Positions 7,673-14,791 of a stretch of 36,380 nucleotides of DNA are shown piece by piece. This stretch comes from an uncultured Verrucomicrobiota bacterium (GTDB lineage Bacteria; Verrucomicrobiota; Verrucomicrobiia; Limisphaerales; JAJXZI01), in contig CAINDV010000502.1 in the NCBI GenBank assembly GCA_903847485.1, positions 1 through 36,380 of the forward strand, written 5' to 3'. How positions within the stretch are numbered: the stretch's first letter is position 1; each line of letters opens with the position of its first letter. The notes under the pieces were generated by a model. The model saw nothing but the letters and a program-made list of their open reading frames with translations. It was not told where the DNA came from and searched no databases. A program made the position numbers and the translations under genes.

Positions 7673-8383
7673 ATGGCATCTCAAACCAATTTGCAAGAGC
7701 GTATCGGCGGCGGGGCCGGAGCGTTGATCCTCTCCGTCCTGGCGCTGGGGTTGGGCAACACCTACGCGCAGGTCGTCAACCAGATTCCCCAAGCGACGAT
7801 CATCCAGCCCATCACGCAACCCTACGAACTCGGTCCCGTGCTCGATGTCGTGCCCTACGTGCTGGCGGACGGCTGCACGATCAAGCTGGATATGATACCC
7901 AGCATCCGCGAGTTCGTCGGCTATGATCCGCAGCCGAACATCCCGTTACCGACGACGCTCAACACCGTGCTGGTGCCGATGGTGTTGCCGCGGTTCCGTA
8001 TTCGCCAGGTGGTCACCAGCGTGCATGTCTGGGACGGCCAGACGGTAATTCTGGGGGGCTTGATTGCGGAGGACTCGATCAAGACGAAGGACAAAGTGCC
8101 CATGCTGGGTGATTTGCCGCTGGTGGGGCGGTTGTTCCGCAGCGAGTCCAACAACACGCGCAAGAAGAACCTGTTGATTTTTGTCTCGCCGACCATCATT
8201 GATCCGGCGGGCAATCGCACGCACAACGACGAGGATCTGCCCTTTGCGGCGCAAGGGGTGCCGCCGCAACCTAATCTCACGCCTCACGCCTATGTCCCGC
8301 CACTGGGGGTCGTGCCGCCCACCGGCGCACCTAAGGCCGATGCCGCCGCCGTTTCCGCCGAGGCTCCGCAGGTGCCGCCGTAG
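7673..8383 (+). CDS. Secretin C-terminal part as a separate ORF with its own signal peptide
   Basis: This 236-aa protein carries the pore-forming C-terminal half of a type II/III/IV secretin: ELGPVLDVVPYV, the strand region FRIRQVVTSVHVWDG, and the family signature TVILGGLI followed by KVPMLGDLPLVGRLFRS and KKNLLIFVSPTII. Residues 1-32 look like a cleavable signal peptide (hydrophobic run ALILSVLALGLG, then NTYA|Q), so the product could be exported independently. It lies 21 nt after the stop of the first secretin part and in the same reading frame, with one further in-frame stop between them. Fused at the glycine linker, the two parts would give one normal Amuc_1098-type secretin. Whether they assemble as a two-chain secretin or are remnants of a disrupted gene cannot be decided here. 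A short Pro/Ala-rich tail ends the protein. Confidence 0.88.
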   Translation: MASQTNLQERIGGGAGALILSVLALGLGNTYAQVVNQIPQATIIQPITQPYELGPVLDVVPYVLADGCTIKLDMIPSIREFVGYDPQPNIPLPTTLNTVLVPMVLPRFRIRQVVTSVHVWDGQTVILGGLIAEDSIKTKDKVPMLGDLPLVGRLFRSESNNTRKKNLLIFVSPTIIDPAGNRTHNDEDLPFAAQGVPPQPNLTPHAYVPPLGVVPPTGAPKADAAAVSAEAPQVPP

Positions 8384-8390
8384 CCGTCGC

Positions 8391-8533
8391 CCTGCGGTAG
8401 GACGGGCGTCGCGCCTGTCTCTAACTTTGCAGGCTCAGTTCTGGCCTGACGTTCTTGATGCTCAACCAAGGCCACTCAACGGTGAATCAGGCTTTGAAGA
8501 GGGGGATAGGCGCGACGCCTGTCCTGCCGGGGG
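8391..8533. repeat. REP-like inverted pair (GCGTCGCGCCTGTC family)
   Basis: Two arms of about 29 nt, 8391-8419 and 8505-8533, are inverted copies with only a few mismatches. Each has the core AGGCGCGACGCCTGTCC or its complement. About 85 nt of unrelated sequence separates them. The layout of two inverted palindromic units resembles REPIN elements, which RAYT transposases mobilise in other bacteria. It fills much of the 237-nt spacer between the secretin and exonuclease genes. No T-run follows, so it is not a standard terminator. Confidence 0.8.
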
Positions 8534-8620
8534 GTGGCCATGCACACTCCGAGCGTCAACGACTGGCTGGCGTTCGGCTGAGTTTGCGGGTGCCGCCACG
8601 AAGCGTTGGTTCTTGAAATG

Positions 8621-9511
8621 ATGTCGCGCCGATTCCTGCTCGTAGATGGACATGCCTATGCGTATCGCGCCTTTCACGCGATCCGGCAGTTGACCGGACC
8701 GGCAGGCCAACCTACCAATGCGATCTTTGGCTTTGTCAAAATGCTGACCCGGATGCGGGCGGCGCTGGAGCCGACGCATCTGGGCGTGGTTTGGGACGGC
8801 GGCTTGAGCGAAGAGCGCCGGGCGGCGTTACCGGAATACAAGGCGCAACGCCCGCCCATGCCGCCAGATCTGGCCGGGCAGATGGCAGACTTAGTCGCCT
8901 ATCTTGAGGCAGCCGGAATCGCCTCGTTCCGGCAGGCGGGAGTGGAAGCGGATGACTATCTCGCGCTGGCGGCGCGGCGGGCGGCGGCGGGCGGCCTGCC
9001 CGTGGTGATTGCCAGCGCGGACAAAGATTTCATGCAACTGGTGACGTCGGACATCGGATTGTTGAATCCCAATGACCCAACGCCGGTCGTCTGGTCGGCG
9101 GCGCAGGTCGTGGAAAAAACCGGCGTGGCACCGGAGCAGATCGTGGACTGGCTGAGTCTCATCGGTGACAGCGTGGACAACATCCCGGGCGTGCCCGGCG
9201 TGGGGCTGAGGACGGCCACGACTTTGCTTCGGCAGTTTGGCTCGGTGGCCACGCTTTACGAACGGTTGGGCGAGGTGACTTCCGAGAAGCTGCGCGCCAG
9301 TCTGGCGGCCGGGGAAGCGGTGGTACGGCGCAACCAGGCGCTGATCCGCTTGCGCGACGATCTGCCGTGCGAGTTTGTTCTGGAGAAGTTTGCTGTCGGA
9401 TCGGCCGATGCCGGGCGTTTGCTGGCGTTGTTTCAGCGCTGGGGATTCAAAGGCCTGGCCGCAACCTTGCAGACCGAAGCCCGGGAGGGATACCTACCGG
9501 GGATGAATTGA
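8621..9511 (+). CDS. 5'-3' exonuclease / flap endonuclease, stand-alone PolA N-terminal type
   Basis: A 296-aa protein equivalent to the 5'-nuclease domain of DNA polymerase I without the polymerase. It would remove RNA primers or 5' flaps using two metal ions. Metal-binding acidic positions are visible: Asp9 (LLVDGHAYAYRAFH), Glu109-Ala-Asp111-Asp112, Asp134-Lys-Asp136 (SADKDFMQLV) and Asp183/Asp186 in the helix-hairpin-helix stretch GDSVDNIPGVPGVG. The usual SGDKD loop reads SADKD here. The downstream frame closes after the C-terminal helical part, so this is not a truncated polA. ATG codons at 8618 and 8621 are adjacent; 8621 gives the usual short N-terminus. An upstream TTG at 8606 is also in frame. 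The gene stands alone between repeat-filled spacers. Confidence 0.88.
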   Translation: MSRRFLLVDGHAYAYRAFHAIRQLTGPAGQPTNAIFGFVKMLTRMRAALEPTHLGVVWDGGLSEERRAALPEYKAQRPPMPPDLAGQMADLVAYLEAAGIASFRQAGVEADDYLALAARRAAAGGLPVVIASADKDFMQLVTSDIGLLNPNDPTPVVWSAAQVVEKTGVAPEQIVDWLSLIGDSVDNIPGVPGVGLRTATTLLRQFGSVATLYERLGEVTSEKLRASLAAGEAVVRRNQALIRLRDDLPCEFVLEKFAVGSADAGRLLALFQRWGFKGLAATLQTEAREGYLPGMN

Positions 9512-9514
9512 ACC

Positions 9515-9682
9515 TGAATGACGAAGCTTGAATGACGAAGCACGAAGCACGAAACCCGCAGCCTCCGCGCGGGGACGGATCACGAGGCTCGGCCCCAAAC
9601 CGGACGGTCGGAGTGACCGATTCGGCATTCGGGTTTCGGGCTTCGTTCGTCATTCGTCATTTGAAATTCGGGATCAAGCTTC
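9515..9682. repeat. Inverted dispersed repeat (AATGACGAAGCACGAA family)
   Basis: The arm at 9530-9558 (AATGACGAAGCACGAAGC followed by ACGAAACCCG) is complementary, with small gaps, to 9630-9662 (CGGGTTTCGGGCTTCG and then TTCGTCATTCGTCATT). An outer part with AAGCTT at 9524-9529 and 9676-9681 extends the symmetry. The core repeats GACGAA and CACGAAG motifs. It occupies most of the 255-nt spacer between the exonuclease gene and the first large secreted protein. The remaining 85 nt before the next start are AT-richer and hold no clear feature. Confidence 0.75.
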
Positions 9683-9766
9683 AGTCGCCTCCGGCCGCGA
9701 AAAACCGCCCGCCCGTGGGGCCAATTTTTGACGAGAACCCTAGACATCCCATGGTGGCCGTGTTAT

Positions 9767-11692
9767 ATGTCCCCTAATCAATTTTTTATGTTGCTCCCGC
9801 AGTTGCTCCGTAATCTAAGTTTCGGTGCCCTGATAGCCGCTCAGCCGCTGGTGTGCTGGGCGGTGCCCGCCGAGTTGGCGCGGATCGGGGGAGAAACCGC
9901 CCCGTTCGGCATCCCCGTCGGCGATCAGACCATGCCGCACGTCAGCCTCGCGCCGCCGGGCGGGTTCATGGGTGCCTACATTGTCTGGCAGGACAGTCGC
10001 ACGGGCACCAACCAGCACATCTACTCCGGCGAGCTTTACAGCGACCTCACTGCGGATCCGATCCCTTTCGATGTGAGTGCCAACCGCGCCGAGCATCAGG
10101 AGCAACCGCGCGTGGCCATGCTGCGGGATGCCGGGGCCGCCTATGTCTGGCAGCAGGGCCAGGCCGGGGCGCAGCACATTTACGCGAGTTTCTTTGATCC
10201 GTTTTGGGGCTTCGGTGCCCTCGATGTCCGGGTCAACCAGTCGGGGACCACGTTCCAGGAGACCCCGGATGTTGCCGGCCTGGCCAGCGGGGATGTCGCC
10301 ATCGTTTGGACCAGTCTGAACCAAGAGGCTAATGATAGCGGTCGTGGGGTTTATGCCCGGCTTTATTCTCCGCAAGGAGCGGCCCTGGGCGGCGAGTTTC
10401 TGGTCAACCAGTTCACTCCGTACGATCAGCGAAACCCCTCGGTGACCGCGCTGGCCGGCGGCGGCTTTGCGGTGGTCTGGGTATCCCAGCAACAACGCTC
10501 GGTGGCGAACCCTTCCCAACCAGGGACCGTGGATATCTATGGGCGGATGTTTGGCCCGAACGGCACGCCGCTTGGCGATGAATTCCTGATCAACATCGGG
10601 AACAACACCTGCATCAGTCCGCGGGTGGCGGGCGGGGCGGACGGCGGTTTAATGGTGGTGTGGGCGGAACAAGGTTCCTTGGCCAACAATAATGGCTGGG
10701 AGATCGTCGCGCGGCCTTTCACCGCCCAGGGCGTCGGTGGGGTGGCCAGTCGCGTCAACACCCAGCGCCGATTGGACCATGTGCTGCCGCAAGTTTGCGC
10801 GGCGGGCGGCAATTACTTGGCGGTCTGGGTGAGCCTGGGCCAGGACGGTTCGCAGGAGGGCGTTTTCGCTCAATTGCTCAAGCCTTCCGGCCAGTTGTCC
10901 GGCGCGGAGTTCCGCGTCAACGGCTCCACCCGAGGCCCGCAAACCCAGCCCGCAGTCGCGACCGACGGCGATAGCCAGGCCTTAGTGGTTTGGAGCGGCT
11001 TCACCAGCGGGCCGGCCGGCATGGATGTCAACTCGCAGATCTACATCGTGCCGCAACTGCCGGCGCTCGACGCCCCGGTCGTGGCGGATTCTGGAGTGAC
11101 GAAGCTCATCGTTTCGTGGCAAGAGCCGGCGGGACAAGAGGTAGCTCACTATGAAGTCTTCCTGGATGGCGCCAGCCTGCCCTCGGCGGTGGTGACTAAC
11201 ACGACTTACTGGCTAATGAAAGGGCTGGCCCCCGGCGAGTCACACGACTTTCAAGTGACTTATGTCGTGACTAGTGGTGTCCGTGCGCCGCTCTCTGCCG
11301 CCACCACCGGCGCGACCGGGCTGGATGCGAACCACGACGGTATCTCCGATGCTTGGCAGGCGCTTTACTGGGGACCGAACCCGGCGAACTGGCCGCTCGC
11401 CTCGGCGGACAGCAATGGCAATGGACTGGCTAACTATAACAAGTTTTTAGCGGGTTTGGATCCGTTGGTGCGCGCTAGTCTCCTGCGCGTGCAATTGCGG
11501 CCCGTCGCCACCGGTTTTGTGCTGGAATGGAGTTCCGTCCCTGGGAAGCTCTACCAAGTGCAAAGCCGGAGCAGTCTCTCCGCCCCCTGGGCCGGCGAGG
11601 CTGCGCTGAGAATCGGGGCGGCTGGCGGCGTGACTGCTGCCACCGTCAGTCCGACCGGATCAGTCTTCTATCGGGTGAGCCTTGTGCCCTAA
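9767..11692 (+). CDS. Secreted beta-propeller-like protein with fibronectin III and Ca-binding-type C-terminus
   Basis: A 641-aa exported protein of unknown function. The signal peptide runs to about CWA (residue 32); an alternative start at 9788 would give a more typical 25-residue signal. Residues 40-430 contain repeated blades with V-W-x(2-4) cores (YIVWQDSR, AYVWQQGQ, VAIVWTS, FAVVWVS, LMVVWAE, YLAVWVS, ALVVWSG). This suggests a propeller of about seven blades. A fibronectin III-like domain (about 433-515) follows, then two Asp/Asn-rich loops (DANHDGISD at about 521, DSNGNGLANY at about 549) like thrombospondin-3 or dockerin Ca sites. The last 70 residues (LEWSSVPGKLYQVQS ... FYRVSL) form the C-terminal domain common in verrucomicrobial secreted proteins. 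The next gene starts 9 nt after the stop, so the two are probably co-transcribed. Confidence 0.75.
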   Translation: MSPNQFFMLLPQLLRNLSFGALIAAQPLVCWAVPAELARIGGETAPFGIPVGDQTMPHVSLAPPGGFMGAYIVWQDSRTGTNQHIYSGELYSDLTADPIPFDVSANRAEHQEQPRVAMLRDAGAAYVWQQGQAGAQHIYASFFDPFWGFGALDVRVNQSGTTFQETPDVAGLASGDVAIVWTSLNQEANDSGRGVYARLYSPQGAALGGEFLVNQFTPYDQRNPSVTALAGGGFAVVWVSQQQRSVANPSQPGTVDIYGRMFGPNGTPLGDEFLINIGNNTCISPRVAGGADGGLMVVWAEQGSLANNNGWEIVARPFTAQGVGGVASRVNTQRRLDHVLPQVCAAGGNYLAVWVSLGQDGSQEGVFAQLLKPSGQLSGAEFRVNGSTRGPQTQPAVATDGDSQALVVWSGFTSGPAGMDVNSQIYIVPQLPALDAPVVADSGVTKLIVSWQEPAGQEVAHYEVFLDGASLPSAVVTNTTYWLMKGLAPGESHDFQVTYVVTSGVRAPLSAATTGATGLDANHDGISDAWQALYWGPNPANWPLASADSNGNGLANYNKFLAGLDPLVRASLLRVQLRPVATGFVLEWSSVPGKLYQVQSRSSLSAPWAGEAALRIGAAGGVTAATVSPTGSVFYRVSLVP

Positions 11693-11701
11693 GTGATTTG
11701 T

Positions 11702-14518
11702 ATGCTGAGAACTTTCAAGATACTGGGTTGGTCGGGCCTGTTGCTGGCCAGTTTGTCCACGGCCCGCGCATATTCATTGCTCGGGCCGGTGAGTGTGGAC
11801 ACGTGGCAGGTGCCGGAGTTGGGTTACATGCTGGCCGGAGACTTGGGTGCGCCCAAGGACAGCGGCCAGGAGTACCGCTGGAACATCCCGACGCTTTACT
11901 ACTCGTTCGACCAGAATTTCCTGACGTATTTCGGGTCCAACGGCGTCCGGGCCGTAAGCCAGGCGTTCAATGCCTTCAACGCCCTGACCAATGCCTCGGC
12001 CGTGGAGTTATCGAAGTTTCCCGTGGCGGTGAAGCGACAGAACTACCGGGCGCAGGCGGATGGACTGCTGGATTTGAAGTCCTACACCATGGAGCTGCTG
12101 ATCGAGCAACTGGGCTTGGCGGATCCGATTCGCTACGCTTGGACCTTGCACAATCGCTATTTCCCTGCGGGCGTTACCTGCCCCGGTTCCGGCATAATGT
12201 ATCTGGTCGTCAATCGGAATTTCGACGTCAACCCATCCGCTCTGGACCAAGCCCAGCCCTCGAGCCGCGTCAATGGGGTTTTCTACACCTACCAGATCGT
12301 GGAGACCTGCATTCCGCCGAATCCTCTGGCATGGGCCGAGCCGATTTCGCCGGATCCGTACTACACCTACGCCCCCGTCGCCTCGATGCGGGCGTTGACC
12401 GGCGATTTCTACATCGGGCTGACCCGGGACGATGCGAGTGGGCTACGCTACCTGTTCAGTTCGAATAACATCAACTTTGAGGCGGTGTCGCCCGGGGTGG
12501 ACCTGCTGGTCACCAATCCGCCGGTGTTTCTGAGCACCTCCAACCTTGTGCAGTTGGTGTCGGACACTTCCACCAACAATCCAGCGGCGCTGCAGGCGCT
12601 CTATCCCAGCCTCCAGTTTGTCAGCTCACCGGCCCAGTACACCAACCAGGTCACGACCAACTACACGTTTTACTACACGAATTACGCCTGGACCGCCGGC
12701 GGGGCCGTGCCCGTGCTGGTGTCCCTCACGAATTACACCACGAACATTGGCACCTTCTACCAGTATCAGTTTCTCAATGTCGTCACCAACCCTGGCCCCC
12801 CTTCCTACACTATCTCCAATCCGCCCTACACCAATTCCTACGTGACGATCATCTACACGAACATCGTCGCCGGGCCTTATGTGACGCCAGACCAGGTGGT
12901 GACCAACGTGTATGTCACTAATGTCAACGTCAGCGCGCTCTCGGGCGATTACTACATCATCCCCACCAACGCCTGCGGGGGCCTGGTGGTGGCCTCCAAC
13001 CAACTCTCCCTGCTGGTCCTTGTGACCAATGCCACCGAGTTCATCCCGGCCCCCCAGTTGCTCATCACGAACCCGATCGATTATTTCACCACCTCCAACC
13101 TGACCCAGTTGATCTCCGACTCCACCACCAACGGGCCGGCGGCCCTCCAGGCGCTCTACCCCAGCCTCCAGATTACCAACTATACTCGCAGTTTCACGAA
13201 TCTGGTCACCGTCAATCTCACGCCTTTCTACACGAACTATCCGTGGGGTATTCCGGGCCAGCCACCGGTGGTGACTTACGCGACGAACTATTCCACCAAC
13301 ATCGGTTTCGTTTATCAGTACAAGTTCGGCAATGTCGTTACCAGTAGCTATTCGCCCAGGTCGCTCATGACCGTGCTCATTACGAATGTGACCCAGTTTG
13401 CCACCAACGTCTATTTCAGCAATTACTGGGCGAACGTTCCGTCTGGTGACTACTACATCATGCCCACCAACAATGGGTGCGGCAGTCTCATCGTCCTTTC
13501 GAATATCTTGTCACAAGTCTTCGCGGTAACCAATGGCACCGCGGTGGCCACCAACCAACCGGGATCGCCATGGGGCGTGGGCGGCTCGGTGTTCACCAAC
13601 TACTACTACAGTGAAACGACCTTCGCGCCCTTCACCAACCACAACTTCGCTTACTTCCTGATCACCTGTTACTCGAACCAGTTCGCCTCCTCGTTGACGC
13701 GGATCACGTACTTTACCAACCGCAACCTGAAGGCGGCCATCGTGTCCTGCGAAACCAGCAATGCGCCGGCGTTGCGGCGCGGCATTGAAAAGGTCAGCTT
13801 TATCCGGCGCGACTTTGATTCTCTGCTGGGGCAAGCCTTTCAACCGGCGACCAACTTTTTCCCGATGGTGGTCGTGCGGGGTAACACCAACGCCTACCAG
13901 ACCTACCGGCGGATCGTGACCGCCCCGGATTTCCTGATGACCGCCCAGGATTTCACCCCGGGTCCGGCAGCGATTCCGATCAGCCTGGCCGTGGTCCGCA
14001 CCATTCCCAATTTCGACGCCGCCAACAAGCAGCCGAACCTGGCCGGCCCCGGCACGATCAATCCGCCGGTGCAATTTGCCTATAACCGGGCGGGCGTGGT
14101 ATTGCAGAACGTTTCGCCCTTTGTCTCCGGACGCGGAAGCTCCTTCTTCACCTGGGGTTCCTTTGACGGGACGGCCAACCCGCCGATCTACTACCCGAAC
14201 GGCACCAGCACCGAAAACCTGGAGAACCAGATCATCATGCAGATCACCACGACCAACCTTCCGGCGGGCAAGGTGGGTACGGCCTACGCCTCTCCCGGCC
14301 CCAGTGTGGTCCAACTGACAGGTAGCGGCGGGCAGCCTCCGTATGTCTGGTCGCAATCACAGTTCTCAGCCGGCCTGCCGCCGGGGTTGTCCGTGTTTTC
14401 CGACGGCACTATTCTCGGCATCCCGACGCTGGATGGCGTGTACGATATCATCATTCGCATGACCGATGCCTATGCCAGATACGTTGAGCAGCCCTTTACC
14501 ATTGTGGTGAATCCGTGA
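11702..14518 (+). CDS. Large secreted Thr/Asn/Tyr-rich protein with duplicated module and putative Ig domain
   Basis: A 938-aa exported protein. The signal peptide ends near ARA (residue 23). Residues 24-260 form a conserved-looking N-terminal region (WNIPTLYYSFDQNFL, SYTMELLIEQLGL) that resembles the start of other verrucomicrobial secreted proteins but contains no HExxH or other catalytic motif I can identify. Residues about 268-615 hold two copies of a 165-180 residue module (12503-13042 and 13058-13546) sharing AALQALYPSLQ, YTNY, TNIG, YQY, NVVT and SGDYYI-type motifs. A third, partial relative follows. The last 90 residues (TTTNLPAGKVGTAY ... TILGIPTLDGVYDI) are a putative Ig (He_PIG-type) domain. 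No anchor or sorting signal is visible. It starts 9 nt after the previous gene. A GTG at 11693 is also in frame, but the ATG fits the signal peptide better. Confidence 0.7.
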   Translation: MLRTFKILGWSGLLLASLSTARAYSLLGPVSVDTWQVPELGYMLAGDLGAPKDSGQEYRWNIPTLYYSFDQNFLTYFGSNGVRAVSQAFNAFNALTNASAVELSKFPVAVKRQNYRAQADGLLDLKSYTMELLIEQLGLADPIRYAWTLHNRYFPAGVTCPGSGIMYLVVNRNFDVNPSALDQAQPSSRVNGVFYTYQIVETCIPPNPLAWAEPISPDPYYTYAPVASMRALTGDFYIGLTRDDASGLRYLFSSNNINFEAVSPGVDLLVTNPPVFLSTSNLVQLVSDTSTNNPAALQALYPSLQFVSSPAQYTNQVTTNYTFYYTNYAWTAGGAVPVLVSLTNYTTNIGTFYQYQFLNVVTNPGPPSYTISNPPYTNSYVTIIYTNIVAGPYVTPDQVVTNVYVTNVNVSALSGDYYIIPTNACGGLVVASNQLSLLVLVTNATEFIPAPQLLITNPIDYFTTSNLTQLISDSTTNGPAALQALYPSLQITNYTRSFTNLVTVNLTPFYTNYPWGIPGQPPVVTYATNYSTNIGFVYQYKFGNVVTSSYSPRSLMTVLITNVTQFATNVYFSNYWANVPSGDYYIMPTNNGCGSLIVLSNILSQVFAVTNGTAVATNQPGSPWGVGGSVFTNYYYSETTFAPFTNHNFAYFLITCYSNQFASSLTRITYFTNRNLKAAIVSCETSNAPALRRGIEKVSFIRRDFDSLLGQAFQPATNFFPMVVVRGNTNAYQTYRRIVTAPDFLMTAQDFTPGPAAIPISLAVVRTIPNFDAANKQPNLAGPGTINPPVQFAYNRAGVVLQNVSPFVSGRGSSFFTWGSFDGTANPPIYYPNGTSTENLENQIIMQITTTNLPAGKVGTAYASPGPSVVQLTGSGGQPPYVWSQSQFSAGLPPGLSVFSDGTILGIPTLDGVYDIIIRMTDAYARYVEQPFTIVVNP

Positions 14519-14639
14519 GGAACCAACGAGACACCGCGCCTTCGCACCTAGCATGACCGGCACTCAAACCAACCGACATTGAATATGAATCCGAGTCTCA
14601 GACCTCTTGCCCCGTGGAACTTGGGTGATCCGGTCGCCT

Positions 14640-14700
14640 TCCCCTCACCCGCCCTCACGGGCACCGTTTCCCCCTTCGAGGGGGAGAGGGACGGTTGGGA
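14640..14700. repeat. Short palindromic spacer element (TCCCCCT-TCG-AGGGGGA)
   Basis: A 7-bp perfect stem with a 3-nt loop (14669-14685) is embedded in a C-rich then G-rich flank (CCCTCACCC ... GAGAGGGA). It resembles the dispersed CTC/GAG-type palindromes found in spacers of many environmental bacteria. With no T-run it is not a normal terminator. The surrounding 14519-14715 holds no other feature I can support. Confidence 0.45.
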
Positions 14701-14715
14701 AACGCCTGTCGTGGT

Positions 14716-14791
14716 AGGGCGAGGCTCCGGCCGAGCCTCAACGACCGCGGCCATGCGCGCCTGCCGAACGGCTCGGCCGGAGCCTCGCCCT
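14716..14791. repeat. Perfect 22-bp inverted repeat around a start codon (GGCGAGGCTCCGGCC family)
   Basis: The arm 14716-14737 is the exact reverse complement of 14770-14791, with a 32-nt loop. The core GGCTCCGGCC is itself near-palindromic, so this is another REP-type doublet, unrelated in sequence to those at 8391, 17784 and 17977. The only convincing start codon for the downstream secreted protein, ATG at 14753, is in the loop, so the right arm is translated into its N-terminal residues. Confidence 0.9.

Noticed and set aside
7640-7680. Simple sequencing frameshift separating the secretin halves
   Set aside because: The halves are in the same frame, separated by two stops, an entire S74 domain and a new signal peptide; a single indel cannot explain this.
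9728-9769. TTGACG and TTATAT as a promoter for the first secreted protein
   Set aside because: The spacing is about 30 nt, far from the 16-18 nt required, and the second hexamer overlaps the preferred start codon.
14579-14752. Start of the 991-aa protein at 14579 or 14585
   Set aside because: This part translates spacer palindromes and would put the signal peptide about 85 residues from the N-terminus.
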